A stretch of 47,127 bases of DNA from an uncultured Anaerobiospirillum sp. (GCA_944389785.1 CALXNP010000008.1:1-47127); one strand, 5' to 3'. Shown: positions 34,140 to 43,852, counted from the stretch's first letter. A program made the numbers and translations. The notes: generated by a model not told the origin, from the sequence alone.

Positions 34140-34949
34140 TTAAGCTAATATCAATTGACAAGAGCTTTTATTAATAATTTCTAAAAATTCTTTATTTGGC
34201 ACTGTATCTGTAACTAAGTATGAAGCATTGTTAATATGATCTAAACACACAGAGGCAACTGCATCAAATTTACTGTGATCGCAAGCAATAATTGTTTTTT
34301 TAGAATTATTCATCATGGTTTTAGCTACAGTAACTTCTGATAAGTTAAAATCAAGCAAAGTACCATCTGCATCAATAGCACCTACAGAGCTAATAGTAAA
34401 ATCGGCTCTAAATTCAGCAAGACTAATAGCAGTATTAGGTCCTTCAATACCCCCATTGCTAGCCCTTAATGTACCTGATGGAAGCATAACTTCTATATTG
34501 GTATTTTTATATAGAATATTTGCAACTCTGATAGAATCTGTTATAACCCTAAGTGAGTTTTTATGACATAAAGCTTTAGCTATTTTTTCTACAGTAGTAC
34601 CTATTGTAATAAAAACAGTACTACCATCTGGTATCAATTCAGCTACAGCCTTAGCTATTTTTTCTTTCTCATCTACATAAGATAGCTCACGGATCTCAAA
34701 ATCTTTATTTACTATTTGATTTTGCTGAATTTCTATAAATTGATTATTTCTAATCACACCACCATGATAACGAGACAGTAACTCCATTTTTTCAAGTTTT
34801 ATTATGTCTCGTCGTATTGTCTGCTCTGAAACATTAAAAATAGTAGCAAGCTCATTTATACTCATGTTACCATTTTCATTTACAAGAGCGAGTAATCGCT
34901 CTTGTCTTGGAGCATTTATTTTAAATGTTTGTTTATTTTCAAATTGCAT
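34140..34949 (-). CDS. yihW: DeoR-family regulator of sulfoquinovose genes (YihW/CsqR-like)
   Basis: The 269-residue protein has an N-terminal DeoR winged helix (about 16-70, M-S-I-N-E-L-A-x-x-F-N-V-S-E-Q-T-I-R-R-D) and a sugar-phosphate-isomerase-like effector domain with the D-G-S-T-V-F-I-T-I-G-T-T and G-P-N-T segments. In E. coli CsqR (YihW) represses the yih genes and is relieved by sulfoquinovose or its derivatives. The assignment rests on its place 5 bp after yihV within a full sulfoquinovose locus. Confidence 0.88.
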   Translation of the reverse strand: MQFENKQTFKINAPRQERLLALVNENGNMSINELATIFNVSEQTIRRDIIKLEKMELLSRYHGGVIRNNQFIEIQQNQIVNKDFEIRELSYVDEKEKIAKAVAELIPDGSTVFITIGTTVEKIAKALCHKNSLRVITDSIRVANILYKNTNIEVMLPSGTLRASNGGIEGPNTAISLAEFRADFTISSVGAIDADGTLLDFNLSEVTVAKTMMNNSKKTIIACDHSKFDAVASVCLDHINNASYLVTDTVPNKEFLEIINKSSCQLILA

Positions 34950-34954
34950 TTGTT

Positions 34955-35845
34955 TTAATGTGTTTTACAAAAATCTTCAACATCCTTTAAGCAAGGAATA
35001 CCGCTTCTTCCACCGGCTTTAGTACACTTTAAGGCTGCAGTTGCTGCAGCAAAACGTAATGCTGAAACAATATCCTTATTTAAACAAAGTGCACTAGCAA
35101 AAGCACCATGGAACACATCACCTGCACCTGTTGTATCTACAACATTTACAACAAAACCAGGAATATGTGTTATTTTACCATTTTCTAAGTATTTATAGCC
35201 ATCCTTACCTAAAGTAACATACACACTGCCAGAAGTTTTAGTTTTTGCATATAATAAAGCATCGTCAATAACTTCTGTTCCTGCAAACTTAATAAGACCT
35301 GGATGTGAAAATACACTATGAGTTGCAAGAGCCACTAAATCACTTATATCTTGTGGAGTAGTATCAGCATCTAATACTGTTGATACTTTAGCTTTTTTAG
35401 CTAATTCAAAAGCTTTCTTGGCTCCATTATGCCAGCGTACATCTGCCAAAACAACATCATATTGGCTAAAATCAATATTATCCATGAATGATACATCATC
35501 ACCAAGACTTGGAGATGGGTATGAAACAATTACTCTATTACCGTTACCATCAACTAAAATGGCAGCTTGTGTTGATTGAGCACTCTTAATCACCTGCATC
35601 CTATCAACAACCACATTCTCTTGAGCAAGACCTTCTATAATAGTTTTACCTGTGGCATCATCACCAACGCGTGCTATCATATCAACTTCTATACCTAGTC
35701 TTGCGCAAGCAACAGCAGCAGTAGCTGCAGGACCCCCACCTACTTCTGTAAAATTAGAGGCAAAAAACTTACCTTCTTCTTTAGGTAAAGAATCTACTGT
35801 AAAAATTCTATCTAAGACAGCAATACCTACACAACAAATTTTCAT
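34955..35845 (-). CDS. yihV: 6-deoxy-6-sulfofructose kinase
   Basis: YihV phosphorylates 6-deoxy-6-sulfofructose at C1 with ATP. The 296-residue PfkB-family protein has the N-terminal V-G-G-G-P-A-A-T-A motif (35-43) and the C-terminal D237-T-T-G-A-G-D243-V-F-H-G motif with D243 as base. Length and order fit E. coli YihV (298). It is the first gene of the leftward yihV-yihW unit, divergent from yihS. Confidence 0.93.
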   Translation of the reverse strand: MKICCVGIAVLDRIFTVDSLPKEEGKFFASNFTEVGGGPAATAAVACARLGIEVDMIARVGDDATGKTIIEGLAQENVVVDRMQVIKSAQSTQAAILVDGNGNRVIVSYPSPSLGDDVSFMDNIDFSQYDVVLADVRWHNGAKKAFELAKKAKVSTVLDADTTPQDISDLVALATHSVFSHPGLIKFAGTEVIDDALLYAKTKTSGSVYVTLGKDGYKYLENGKITHIPGFVVNVVDTTGAGDVFHGAFASALCLNKDIVSALRFAAATAALKCTKAGGRSGIPCLKDVEDFCKTH

Positions 35846-35879
35846 ATACCACCTATCTATAAATTAAACTACAATTTTA

Positions 35880-35912
35880 GTTAATATTATCACATTATGT
35901 AAATATATTAAC
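35880..35912. promoter_or_regulatory. inverted repeat near the yihV start, candidate operator
   Basis: GTTAATAT and ATATTAAC form an 8-bp inverted repeat around a core that includes ATGTAAA (35897-35903), the word repeated in the other sulfoquinovose promoter regions. It lies 35-67 bp upstream of the yihV ATG. Confidence 0.4.
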
Positions 35913-35959
35913 ATTTAAGATGTTTATTTTGTAAGTTTTAAATATTTATGTAACTATTT

Positions 35960-35975
35960 TGTGATTTATCGCACA
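35960..35975 (+). promoter_or_regulatory. CRP-like binding site in the yihV-yihS intergenic region
   Basis: TGTGA-N6-GCACA matches the CRP consensus TGTGA-N6-TCACA at all but one position and extends symmetrically to TTTTGTG/CACAAAA (35957-35978). The central position between divergent catabolic promoters fits catabolite control. Confidence 0.55.
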
Positions 35976-36044
35976 AAATCAACAATTAATCATTTCTCAT
36001 ATTTTATTAAGTTTTTCAATTAGTTATTGATAATTTTTATTAAA

Positions 36045-36063
36045 AATTGTGATTTTCACAATT
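36045..36063. promoter_or_regulatory. perfect 19-bp palindrome upstream of yihS
   Basis: AATTGTGA and TCACAATT flank TTT. The half-sites resemble CRP halves, but the 3-bp gap rules out normal CRP binding. It lies about 90 bp before yihS and is a candidate site for YihW or another regulator. Confidence 0.45.
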
Positions 36064-36071
36064 AATCATAT

Positions 36072-36084
36072 ATGTAAATTTATG
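36072..36084 (+). promoter_or_regulatory. repeated operator-like word ATGTAAATTTATG before yihS
   Basis: This word recurs, intact in its GTAAATTTATG core or nearly so, in the promoter region of yihU (38410-38422 and, inverted, 38445-38455). Shared by both plus-strand promoter regions of the locus, it is a good candidate for the YihW operator. Confidence 0.5.
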
Positions 36085-36149
36085 TTTATTTATGATTTAA
36101 TATCAACATCTGATGAACATTAAATAGACATCTTTTAATGGAGTTTAAT

Positions 36150-37403
36150 ATGAAGTGGTTTAACACATTATCACATAATCGTTTTCTTGAAAAAGAAACT
36201 GATTTAATCTTTAATTTTGCTAAAAACTCAAAGGTTCCTTCTGGTTTTGGTTGGTTAGGTTCAAAAGGTCAAATCAAAGAAGAAAATGGTACACATCTTT
36301 GGATTACCTCAAGAATGTTACATGTTTTCTCAATTGCTGCTTTAATGGGTAGACCTTATGCTCTAAGTCTAGTAGACCATGGTATTAATGCTTTATTAGA
36401 TGGTCCTTTAGTAGATAAGAAATATGGCGGTTGGTATGCTTGTGTTGATAATCAAACAGGTACTGTAAAAGATGCATCAAAGCAAGGTTATCAACACTTC
36501 TTTGTATTACTAGGTGCTGCATCAGCTTGTACAACAGGTCACCCTAGATCACGAGAGCTTTTAGATAAAGCTATTGAAGTAATTGAGAAATACTTCTACT
36601 CAGAAAAAGAAAAAATGTGCTTAGAATCATGGAATGAAGAGTTTACTAAGACTGAGGCTTATCGTGGTGGTAATGCAAACATGCATGCTGTTGAAGCTTT
36701 CTTAATTGTTTACGATGTAACTCATGATAGAAAATGGTTAGATAGAGCTACTCATATTGCTAAAGTCATCATTCATGATGTTGCAAGAAACCTACACTAT
36801 CGTGTTAATGAGCACTTTGATGAAAATTGGAACACTTTACCAGATTATAACAAAGAAACACCTGCTCAGCAGTTTAGAGCATACGGTGGCACACCAGGTC
36901 ACTGGGTTGAGTGGGGCCGCTTAATGTGTCATATCAAGGCTGAGTATGAAGCAATCAATGAGGTAGCTCCTAAATGGTTACTTGAAGATGCTATTGGTGT
37001 ATTTGAAGCAGGTATTCGTGATGCTTGGTATGTTGATGGCAACCCAGGCTTCGTGTATTCAGTTGATTGGGATGGCAACCCTGTTATCAGAAACCGTATC
37101 CGTTGGCCAATAGTTGAAGCTATGGGTACTTGTTATGCTCTTTATGTAAATACTGCAAATCCACGTTATGAAGAGTTATATCAAACTTTCTGGGATTACT
37201 GTGTAACCTATTTAAAAGATTACGAAAATGGTGAGTCTTGGTTCCAAGAGTTAGATCCTAACAATAAACCTACAAGCTTAGTTTGGGATGGCAAACAAGA
37301 TGTTTACCACTTATTACACTGCTTACTAGTACCTCGCTTACCTTTAGCACCAGGTCTAGCTCCTGCAGTTGCTGCACATCTTCTTGATGTAAATGCTAAA
37401 TAA
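36150..37403 (+). CDS. yihS: sulfoquinovose isomerase
   Basis: YihS interconverts sulfoquinovose and 6-deoxy-6-sulfofructose. The 417-residue protein has the N-acylglucosamine 2-epimerase-like (alpha/alpha)6 barrel and follows E. coli YihS closely from [11 protein letters not shown] to the last residues A-L-L-D-type L-L-D-V-N-A-K, including [14 protein letters not shown] and [13 protein letters not shown] 36150 is chosen over one 12 bases earlier because it has GGAG upstream and gives the E. coli start. Confidence 0.96.
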   Translation: MKWFNTLSHNRFLEKETDLIFNFAKNSKVPSGFGWLGSKGQIKEENGTHLWITSRMLHVFSIAALMGRPYALSLVDHGINALLDGPLVDKKYGGWYACVDNQTGTVKDASKQGYQHFFVLLGAASACTTGHPRSRELLDKAIEVIEKYFYSEKEKMCLESWNEEFTKTEAYRGGNANMHAVEAFLIVYDVTHDRKWLDRATHIAKVIIHDVARNLHYRVNEHFDENWNTLPDYNKETPAQQFRAYGGTPGHWVEWGRLMCHIKAEYEAINEVAPKWLLEDAIGVFEAGIRDAWYVDGNPGFVYSVDWDGNPVIRNRIRWPIVEAMGTCYALYVNTANPRYEELYQTFWDYCVTYLKDYENGESWFQELDPNNKPTSLVWDGKQDVYHLLHCLLVPRLPLAPGLAPAVAAHLLDVNAK

Positions 37404-37413
37404 TTTTGTTCTT

Positions 37414-37436
37414 AGCCTGTAGTCTAGCTACAGGCT
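37414..37436 (+). other. intercistronic hairpin between yihS and yihR
   Basis: A perfect 9-bp stem (AGCCTGTAG/CTACAGGCT, loop TCTAG) without a T-tract. It could protect the yihS mRNA 3' end or modulate expression of the downstream gene. Confidence 0.5.
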
Positions 37437-37474
37437 ATCTAGTACAAGTCTATATACACTTGAGGGTTTATTCT

Positions 37475-38353
37475 ATGTATCTATCGGGTAAAGAGATTAT
37501 TTTACAAAAAGGACCTTACGAAGCTCATATTGTTACTGTAGGTGCTGCTTTATGTAAATTAACTTACAAAGGCTATAATCTTGTGCTAGAACATGATGCC
37601 AATAGTGTAGCAAATGCTCACTTAAATAAAATACTAGCTCCTTGGCCAAATCGTATTTATGCAGGCAATTATAGTATAGATGGTACAGAGTACTCATTAC
37701 CTATCAATGATAAATCATCAAATTGTGCTATACATGGTATGCTTGCTTGGTCTTTATGGAAAGTTAAAAAACGTACTATAGATAAACTAGTACTGACAAA
37801 TTATGTAGTAGCTAATCCATATTATCCTTTTATGTTAAAAGCAAAAGTTACTTATAAATTAAGTAAAAACTTTGGTCTTAAAGTAAATATTAAACTTACT
37901 AATATAAGCTCACATAAGGCTCCAGTGGCCATAGGAGTACATCCTTATATAACAAGCAATAATGAAAAAATTGATCAATGTAAACTTGTTTTACCTAAGT
38001 TATATAAGGCTGTATTTGATGATAAGTTTATCTTAAAAGAGTTATCTGATTGTAAAGATGAACAAAAATTTACACAAGCTAACTTAATTGGTGCTTATCA
38101 AGTTGATAATTGTTTCTCTGTAGCTCAAGATGAATATACAGTAACGCTTATTGGCTCTAAAATCAGTACTTATTTAAAATCAAATAGCAAATATCTACAA
38201 CTTTATTCTGCTGAAAAAATGAACAGAGAAGGTTTTGCTGTAGAACCTATGACAGATTGTGTCAATGCTTTTAATCAGAAACATTTTAAAGACTACCTTG
38301 AGCCACATGATAGCTTAAAGCTTAGCTTTATCATAAGTGCTCAAGAAAATTAA
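37475..38353 (+). CDS. yihR: sulfoquinovose mutarotase (aldose 1-epimerase family)
   Basis: YihR speeds anomer exchange of sulfoquinovose released by YihQ. The 292-residue galactose-mutarotase-like protein has W-P-N-R, the A-I-H-G-M-L-A-W segment, the catalytic-type G-V-H-P-Y and the C-terminal E-P-M-T-D with the base Glu. The start ATG 37475 follows GAGGG by 8 nt; the frame is open 69 bases further upstream, but that part runs through the hairpin and has no family match. Confidence 0.92.
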   Translation: MYLSGKEIILQKGPYEAHIVTVGAALCKLTYKGYNLVLEHDANSVANAHLNKILAPWPNRIYAGNYSIDGTEYSLPINDKSSNCAIHGMLAWSLWKVKKRTIDKLVLTNYVVANPYYPFMLKAKVTYKLSKNFGLKVNIKLTNISSHKAPVAIGVHPYITSNNEKIDQCKLVLPKLYKAVFDDKFILKELSDCKDEQKFTQANLIGAYQVDNCFSVAQDEYTVTLIGSKISTYLKSNSKYLQLYSAEKMNREGFAVEPMTDCVNAFNQKHFKDYLEPHDSLKLSFIISAQEN

Positions 38354-38409
38354 AAAATCTACACAAATAAACATATATGTTAGTTTGTGTAATTTTTTTT
38401 GCAATTAAA

Positions 38410-38466
38410 ATGTAAATTTGTGATCGGTTCTATATATTTTTTTACATAAATTTACTAAATTTACAT
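38410..38466 (+). promoter_or_regulatory. yihU promoter region with three operator-like words
   Basis: ATGTAAATTTGTG (38410-38422), CATAAATTTAC (38445-38455, inverted) and AAATTTACAT (38457-38466, inverted) repeat the word seen before yihS. A plausible promoter, TTTACA (38441-38446) with TACATT 16 bp later, overlaps the last two words, so binding there would block it. Confidence 0.5.
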
Positions 38467-38490
38467 TAAATTACATTACCGGAGGAATTT

Positions 38491-39384
38491 ATGACTAATG
38501 TAGCATTTATAGGTTTAGGGCAAATGGGATCACCAATGGCCGCAAATATTCTAAAAAAAGGCTATAAAGTCTGCGTATATGACATCAATAAAGATGCTGT
38601 TGCAAAACTTGTAAATGAACACAAAGCTCTTGCTGCAGATACTCCAGCTTCTGCTTGTAAAGATGCAGATATCATTATCACAATGCTTCCAAATGGTAAA
38701 TTAGTATCTGATGTTGTTTTTGGTCAAAATGGTATCGCTTCAAAAATGAAGTCAGATGCATTATTAGTTGATATGTCAACAATCAGTCCATTTGAATCTG
38801 ATGAAATTAGAAATAACCTACAAGCAAAAGGCTTATCAATGATGGAATGCCCTGTTGGTAGAACTTCAACTGATGCTATTACTGGTACCTTGCTTTTATT
38901 AGCTGGTGGTACTAAAGAGCAAATCCAAAAAGCTCACGATGTTTTGATGTGCATGGGTAATGAGATGATTGATGCAGGTGGCCCTGGTATGGGTATTCGC
39001 CTAAAGATTGTTAACAACTACATGTCAATTGCATTAAATGCATTATCAGCAGAAGCTGCAGTGTTGTGTGAATCAATGGGATTATCTTTAGATGTAGCTA
39101 TTGAGATGATGAAAGGAACTCCTGCTATTAGAAGTCACTTTACTACTACATGGCAAAATAAAGTATTAAAGAATGATTTAAATCCTGCTTTCATGGTTGA
39201 TCTAGCACATAAAGACTTGGGTATTGCTCTTGATATTGCCAATAAGCTACACGCTCCTTTAGCTATGGGTGCAGCTAGTCGTGAAATCTACTCTCAAACC
39301 TCTGCTCATGGTTTTGGACGCAAAGATTGGACTTCTGTACTAACTTATTTAAGAGATTGCCAAAAAGGTCAACACTCTAACTAA
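38491..39384 (+). CDS. yihU: 3-sulfolactaldehyde reductase
   Basis: YihU reduces sulfolactaldehyde with NADH to 2,3-dihydroxypropane-1-sulfonate, the end product of the pathway. The 297-residue beta-hydroxyacid dehydrogenase has the dinucleotide motif G8-L-G-Q-M-G13-S-P-M, the substrate loop C-P-V-G-R-T-S (120-126) and the catalytic Lys region G-I-R-L-K172-I-V-N-N. A CGGAGG ribosome binding site precedes the ATG. Confidence 0.95.
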   Translation: MTNVAFIGLGQMGSPMAANILKKGYKVCVYDINKDAVAKLVNEHKALAADTPASACKDADIIITMLPNGKLVSDVVFGQNGIASKMKSDALLVDMSTISPFESDEIRNNLQAKGLSMMECPVGRTSTDAITGTLLLLAGGTKEQIQKAHDVLMCMGNEMIDAGGPGMGIRLKIVNNYMSIALNALSAEAAVLCESMGLSLDVAIEMMKGTPAIRSHFTTTWQNKVLKNDLNPAFMVDLAHKDLGIALDIANKLHAPLAMGAASREIYSQTSAHGFGRKDWTSVLTYLRDCQKGQHSN

Positions 39385-39431
39385 AACTTCCTCTATTTAA
39401 TTTTTAACTTAACTTTAAAAGGAATAAAAAA

Positions 39432-40310
39432 ATGACAGCATATACTTATAAGGATTTAGCAAGACAATCTGGTGGTCTAGCAATGCTTGCAGTTGATCAA
39501 CGTGAAGCTTTAAGAAACATGATGCAACAAGCATTAGGTAAGAGCTTTGTTGATGATGAAACAGTTCGTGAATTTAAAGTAAATGCAGCTAAGATCTTAT
39601 CACCTTATGCTTCTGCTGTTTTAGTTGATAAACAATTCTGCTTGGATGCTATTGTTGAGCAAAAAGCAATTGCACCTACATCAAATCTAATTGTTTCAGG
39701 TGACCTATTTATCCCTGGTAATGGAATTCCTGTAGATGATGTAAAAAATGATCCAGCTATCGATGCTAAAGAAGTTGCAGCAATGGGTGCCAAGGCTTTA
39801 AAACTATTAGTTTTATGGCGTTCAGATGAAGACAAAGAACAAAGATTAGCTCTAGTAGATGAATTCGTTAAAAAATGTAAGAGTGCTGGTTTAGTTTCAA
39901 TTATTGAGCCAGTTGTAAGACCACCAAGACGTCATGCAGAGTTCAATAAAGAACAATGCATTCTTGAGGCAGCTAAAGAGTTAGGTGATACTGAAGCAGA
40001 TATCTATAAGAGTGAAATGCCATTAGGTGGTAAAGGTTCATATCAAGAGTTAGTAAATGCTACTGCTAAGCTAAATGACTTAATTAAGATGCCATGGGTT
40101 ATCTTATCATCAGGTGTAGCTCCAGACTTATTCCCTCGTGCAGTTCGTGCTGCAATGCAATCAGGTGCTTCAGGCTTCTTGGCTGGTCGTGCTGTATGGT
40201 CATCAGTAATTGGTATGCCAGATCAAGAAATGATGTTAAAAGATCTATCAATTCCTCGTTTACAAGTTCTAGGCAACATTGTAGATGAAGCAATGGCAAA
40301 ACGTGTTTAA
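39432..40310 (+). CDS. yihT: 6-deoxy-6-sulfofructose-1-phosphate aldolase
   Basis: YihT cleaves 6-deoxy-6-sulfofructose-1-phosphate to dihydroxyacetone phosphate and sulfolactaldehyde. The 292-residue class I aldolase has the Schiff-base lysine K193 in D-I-Y-K-S-E-M-P, the same number and context as in E. coli YihT. It resembles tagatose-bisphosphate aldolases of the LacD type, but the neighbours settle the substrate. The ribosome binding site AAAGGA lies before the ATG. Confidence 0.95.
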   Translation: MTAYTYKDLARQSGGLAMLAVDQREALRNMMQQALGKSFVDDETVREFKVNAAKILSPYASAVLVDKQFCLDAIVEQKAIAPTSNLIVSGDLFIPGNGIPVDDVKNDPAIDAKEVAAMGAKALKLLVLWRSDEDKEQRLALVDEFVKKCKSAGLVSIIEPVVRPPRRHAEFNKEQCILEAAKELGDTEADIYKSEMPLGGKGSYQELVNATAKLNDLIKMPWVILSSGVAPDLFPRAVRAAMQSGASGFLAGRAVWSSVIGMPDQEMMLKDLSIPRLQVLGNIVDEAMAKRV

Positions 40311-40334
40311 TTTTAACTTTAGTAGGTAAAATTT

Positions 40335-42353
40335 ATGTCTGCATTATGTTTAGTACAAGATGGAAGCAATAGTTTTTCCATAAGCTATGAGGGAAGAGAG
40401 CTTATCAAGCATACTGAACAACAACCTGCTATGGTTATTGGTAAAGGTATTAGTGATATTGATATGTTCCGTGGTAACTTTAGTGTTAAAGAAAAGTTAG
40501 TTGAAAAAATTCAATTAACTGAAGCTAAAGTTACCAAAGTAGGTGAAAACTTTGAAATTGAGTTTTCCCGCTCAAATGAGATTAAGGCAAATGTTAAAGT
40601 TAGCACAGATGCTAATGGACGTTTAATCATTAACATCAAAAATTGCTGTGAAAAGTTCAACCGTATTTTCTTTAGATTAGCAGCTAACAAAGAAGATCAT
40701 GTTTATGGTTGTGGCGAACAATTTTCATACTTTGATTTAAGAGGAAAACCATTTCCTCTTTGGACTTCAGAACAAGGTGTCGGACGTAACAAGAAGACTC
40801 AAATTACTTTTGAGGCTGATTGTAAGGAAAATGCTGGTGGTGATTACTATTGGACATTCTTCCCACAACCAACTTTTGTAACTACACAAAAATATTATTG
40901 TCATGCTGATAGCAGCTGCTATATGAACTTTGATTTTAGCAATGAAAACTATCATGAGCTTTGCTTCTGGCAAGATAGTACTAATTTAACTATTGAGTGT
41001 GCTGATACCTATATTAAATTAATTGAGAAATTAACAGCCCTATTAGGTAGACAACCAAAGCTTCCAGATTTTATCTACAATGGTGTTGTACTTGGTATTC
41101 AAGGTGGTAGCAAAGTTTGTAGCGATAAAGTTAAAGCTATGAAAGATGCTGGCGTTAAGGTTGTGGGTATTTGGGCTCAAGATTGGTCAGGTATTCGTAT
41201 GACATCTTTTGGTAAGAGAGTTATGTGGAACTGGCAATACTCAGATGAGCTATATCCAAACCTAAAAGAACAAATCAAGGAGTGGCAAAAAGAAGGTGTT
41301 GAGTTTTTAGCCTATATCAATCCATATGTTGCTTCAGATAAAAATCTTTGTGCAGAAGCTGCACAACATGGATACTTATCAAAAGATAAAGATGGTAAAG
41401 ACTACCTTGTTGAATTTGGTGAATTCTATGGTGGTGTTGTAGATTTAACCAAGAAAGAAGCTTTTGATTGGTTTAAAAATGTTATTAAGAACAATATGAT
41501 TGAGCTAGGCTGCAAAGGCTGGATGGCTGATTTTGGTGAGTATTTACCAACTGACACTTATTTACACAATGGTGTTAGTGCTGAAATTATGCACAATCAA
41601 TGGCCAGCACTTTGGGCACAATGTAATTATGAAGCATTAAAAGAGACTGGTAACTTAGGTAATATTTTATACTTCATGCGTGCAGGCTTTAGCAAGTCTC
41701 AACAATACTCTACTATGATGTGGGCTGGTGATCAAAATGTTGATTGGTCATTAGATGATGGTCTTGCTTCTGTTGTTCCAGCCGCCTTATCTCTTGGTAT
41801 GTCAGGTCATGGTTTACACCACTCTGATATTGGTGGTTACACAACTTTATTTGGAATGAAACGTAGTAAAGAGCTTCTATTAAGATGGTGTGACTTTAGT
41901 ACCTTTACAGTTATGATGAGAACTCATGAAGGTAATCGTCCTCTTGATAACTGGCAATTTGATAGTGATGAAGAAACTAAGCAACATTTTGCAAAAATGG
42001 TAAATATCCATGTTGCTTTAAAACCATACTTAAAGGAGCTTGTTGCTACAAATGCTAAAGTTGGTACTCCTGTAATGCGTCCCGTATTTATGCACTATGA
42101 AAATGATGCTAAAGCATATGAGCTTAAGTATGAATACTTACTAGGTGAAGATATGTTTGTAGCACCTGTTTATGAGCAAGGTGCCACAAGTAGAAGCTTA
42201 TACCTACCTAAGGATAATTGGATTAATCTTTGGACTGGAGAAAAATTTAATGGTGGTGATATCACTGTTAATGCTCCTATTGGCAAGATTCCAGTGTTCT
42301 ATAGAGAAAATAGTAAGTATGCAGACTTATTTGCAAGTCTAAAAAATCTATAA
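40335..42353 (+). CDS. yihQ: sulfoquinovosidase (GH31)
   Basis: YihQ releases sulfoquinovose from sulfoquinovosyl glycerol and related glycosides. The 672-residue GH31 enzyme has the nucleophile D399 in W-M-A-D-F-G-E-Y and the acid/base D466 in W-A-G-D-Q-N-V-D-W, 67 residues apart as in E. coli YihQ. The sulfonate-recognising segment I-W-A-Q-D-W-S-G-I-R-M (Gln and Arg/Trp of the QxxW-type signature) is conserved. It lacks a signal peptide, so hydrolysis is cytoplasmic and the glycoside must be imported. Confidence 0.96.
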   Translation: MSALCLVQDGSNSFSISYEGRELIKHTEQQPAMVIGKGISDIDMFRGNFSVKEKLVEKIQLTEAKVTKVGENFEIEFSRSNEIKANVKVSTDANGRLIINIKNCCEKFNRIFFRLAANKEDHVYGCGEQFSYFDLRGKPFPLWTSEQGVGRNKKTQITFEADCKENAGGDYYWTFFPQPTFVTTQKYYCHADSSCYMNFDFSNENYHELCFWQDSTNLTIECADTYIKLIEKLTALLGRQPKLPDFIYNGVVLGIQGGSKVCSDKVKAMKDAGVKVVGIWAQDWSGIRMTSFGKRVMWNWQYSDELYPNLKEQIKEWQKEGVEFLAYINPYVASDKNLCAEAAQHGYLSKDKDGKDYLVEFGEFYGGVVDLTKKEAFDWFKNVIKNNMIELGCKGWMADFGEYLPTDTYLHNGVSAEIMHNQWPALWAQCNYEALKETGNLGNILYFMRAGFSKSQQYSTMMWAGDQNVDWSLDDGLASVVPAALSLGMSGHGLHHSDIGGYTTLFGMKRSKELLLRWCDFSTFTVMMRTHEGNRPLDNWQFDSDEETKQHFAKMVNIHVALKPYLKELVATNAKVGTPVMRPVFMHYENDAKAYELKYEYLLGEDMFVAPVYEQGATSRSLYLPKDNWINLWTGEKFNGGDITVNAPIGKIPVFYRENSKYADLFASLKNL

Positions 42354-42358
42354 CTTAC

Positions 42359-42388
42359 AAAATCTTGCATGGTAGCATGCAAGATTTT
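42359..42388 (+). terminator. terminator or attenuator between yihQ and the first transporter
   Basis: A perfect 13-bp stem (AAAATCTTGCATG/CATGCAAGATTTT, loop GTAG) ends in T5. It lies 5 bp after the yihQ stop and 20 bp before the transporter start, so transcription into the transporter would be reduced or depend on readthrough. Confidence 0.65.
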
Positions 42389-42407
42389 TGATTAAGAGAA
42401 TAAAACT

Positions 42408-43802
42408 ATGTCAAATACCTCTACAATGCAACAAGATCCAACCAAATTAAAGCTTCCTTTTTTTGAAAAAGTAGCTTATGGCTTTGGTGATTTAGGCTCA
42501 AATATTCTTTTAGATATAGGTACATTATATCTGCTTAAATTCTACACAGATGTATTAGGTCTACCTGGTACATATGGTGGTATAATTTTCTTAATTGCTA
42601 AATTCTTTACAGCTTTTACTGATATTTTTACTGGTATTGTTTTAGATTCTAGAAAAAATATCGGTAAGATGGGTAAATTTAGACCTTTTATCTTCTATTT
42701 CTCACTACCTGTAGCACTTATTGGTATTGCTAACTTCGTAGGCACACCTTTTGATATTACAGGCAAAACAGTATGTGCTACAATTTTATTCATGCTCTTT
42801 GGTCTTGTATTTAGTTTTATGAATTGTACCTATGGTGCTATGATTCCTGCTATGACTAAAAATCCAAATGAGAGAGCTGCTTTAGCTGCATGGCGTCAAG
42901 GTGGTGCTAATCTTGGCTTATTATTATGTACTGTATTATTTGTACCTGTAATGAACATGATTGAGGGTACACAACAAACTCAATATATCTTTGCAGCAAC
43001 TATTTTCTCTGTTTGTGGTTTCTTAACCATGTTAGTTTGTGTTAAGGGTGTTAAAGAAAGATATATTGAACTTAAGCCTAGCAATGCACCAAAAACAAGT
43101 ATTTTAGCTTCATTTAAAGCTCTTGTTGGTAACGGACCTCTATTTGTTATCTGTATTGCTAATCTATGCACTCTAGCTGCTTTTAATGTTAAATTAGCTA
43201 TTCAAGTCTATTATTGCGAATATGTATTGAATGACCCATATTTACTATCCTACATGGGCTTTTTTAGTATGGGTTGTATTTTCATTGGCGTATTATTAAT
43301 GCCAGCAGCCGTTCGCAAGTTAGGTAAAAAAACAGTATATATTGGCGGTTTAACAATTTGGGCAACAGGTGATTTATTAAATTACTTCGTAGGTACAACT
43401 CCATTCTTATTCGTAGCATTCTCATGCTTTGCTTTCTTTGGTTCAGCTTTTGTTAATAGCCTAAATTGGGCACTTGTATCTGAAACTGTAGAGTATGGTG
43501 AATGGAAAACTGGTGTTAGATCTGAGGGCACTGTATATACTGGCTTTACTTTCTTTAGAAAAATTTCCCAAGGTATTGCAGGTTTCTTCCCTGGCTTCAT
43601 GCTAACTCAAATTGGTTATATTCCAAATGTAGTACAAAGTGAGTCTACACAAGAGGGTCTTCGTCAATTAATTTTCATTTACCCTTTTGCTCTTGCTGTT
43701 ATTACCATTGTAGCAATGGTTTTCTACAAGTTAAATGAAAAAACATATATTAAGATTGTAACAGAATTAGAAGAGCGTAAAAAGCAAACTAAACAAGCTT
43801 AA
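42408..43802 (+). CDS. yihO: GPH-family sulfosugar transporter, YihO-like
   Basis: The 464-residue protein has about 12 membrane helices and the GPH (glycoside-pentoside-hexuronide:cation symporter) signatures: G-F-G-D-L-G-S-N near residue 25, L-L-K-F-Y-T-D, D-S-R-K-N-I-G-K-M-G-K-F-R-P-F and, near the C-terminus, W-A-L-V-S-E-T-V-E-Y-G-E-W-K-T-G. The segment T-Q-I-G-Y-I-P-N resembles E. coli YihO. It should move sulfoquinovose or its glycoside inward, or the sulfonate product outward; sequence alone cannot say which. Confidence 0.9.
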   Translation: MSNTSTMQQDPTKLKLPFFEKVAYGFGDLGSNILLDIGTLYLLKFYTDVLGLPGTYGGIIFLIAKFFTAFTDIFTGIVLDSRKNIGKMGKFRPFIFYFSLPVALIGIANFVGTPFDITGKTVCATILFMLFGLVFSFMNCTYGAMIPAMTKNPNERAALAAWRQGGANLGLLLCTVLFVPVMNMIEGTQQTQYIFAATIFSVCGFLTMLVCVKGVKERYIELKPSNAPKTSILASFKALVGNGPLFVICIANLCTLAAFNVKLAIQVYYCEYVLNDPYLLSYMGFFSMGCIFIGVLLMPAAVRKLGKKTVYIGGLTIWATGDLLNYFVGTTPFLFVAFSCFAFFGSAFVNSLNWALVSETVEYGEWKTGVRSEGTVYTGFTFFRKISQGIAGFFPGFMLTQIGYIPNVVQSESTQEGLRQLIFIYPFALAVITIVAMVFYKLNEKTYIKIVTELEERKKQTKQA

Positions 43803-43815
43803 TAGCCAAAAATTA

Positions 43816-43852
43816 AACAGTACGATAGTGCATCTATTGTACTGTTTTTTTT
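43816..43852 (+). terminator. terminator between the two transporter genes
   Basis: A 13-bp stem (AACAGTACGATAG/CTATTGTACTGTT, one G-U pair, loop TGCAT) is followed by six T. It is the strongest intrinsic terminator inside the locus and lies 19 bp before the second transporter ATG. Confidence 0.8.

Noticed and set aside
34315..35867. Plus-strand ORFs opposite yihW and yihV
   Set aside because: They are antisense shadows of strongly recognisable genes and have no family features.
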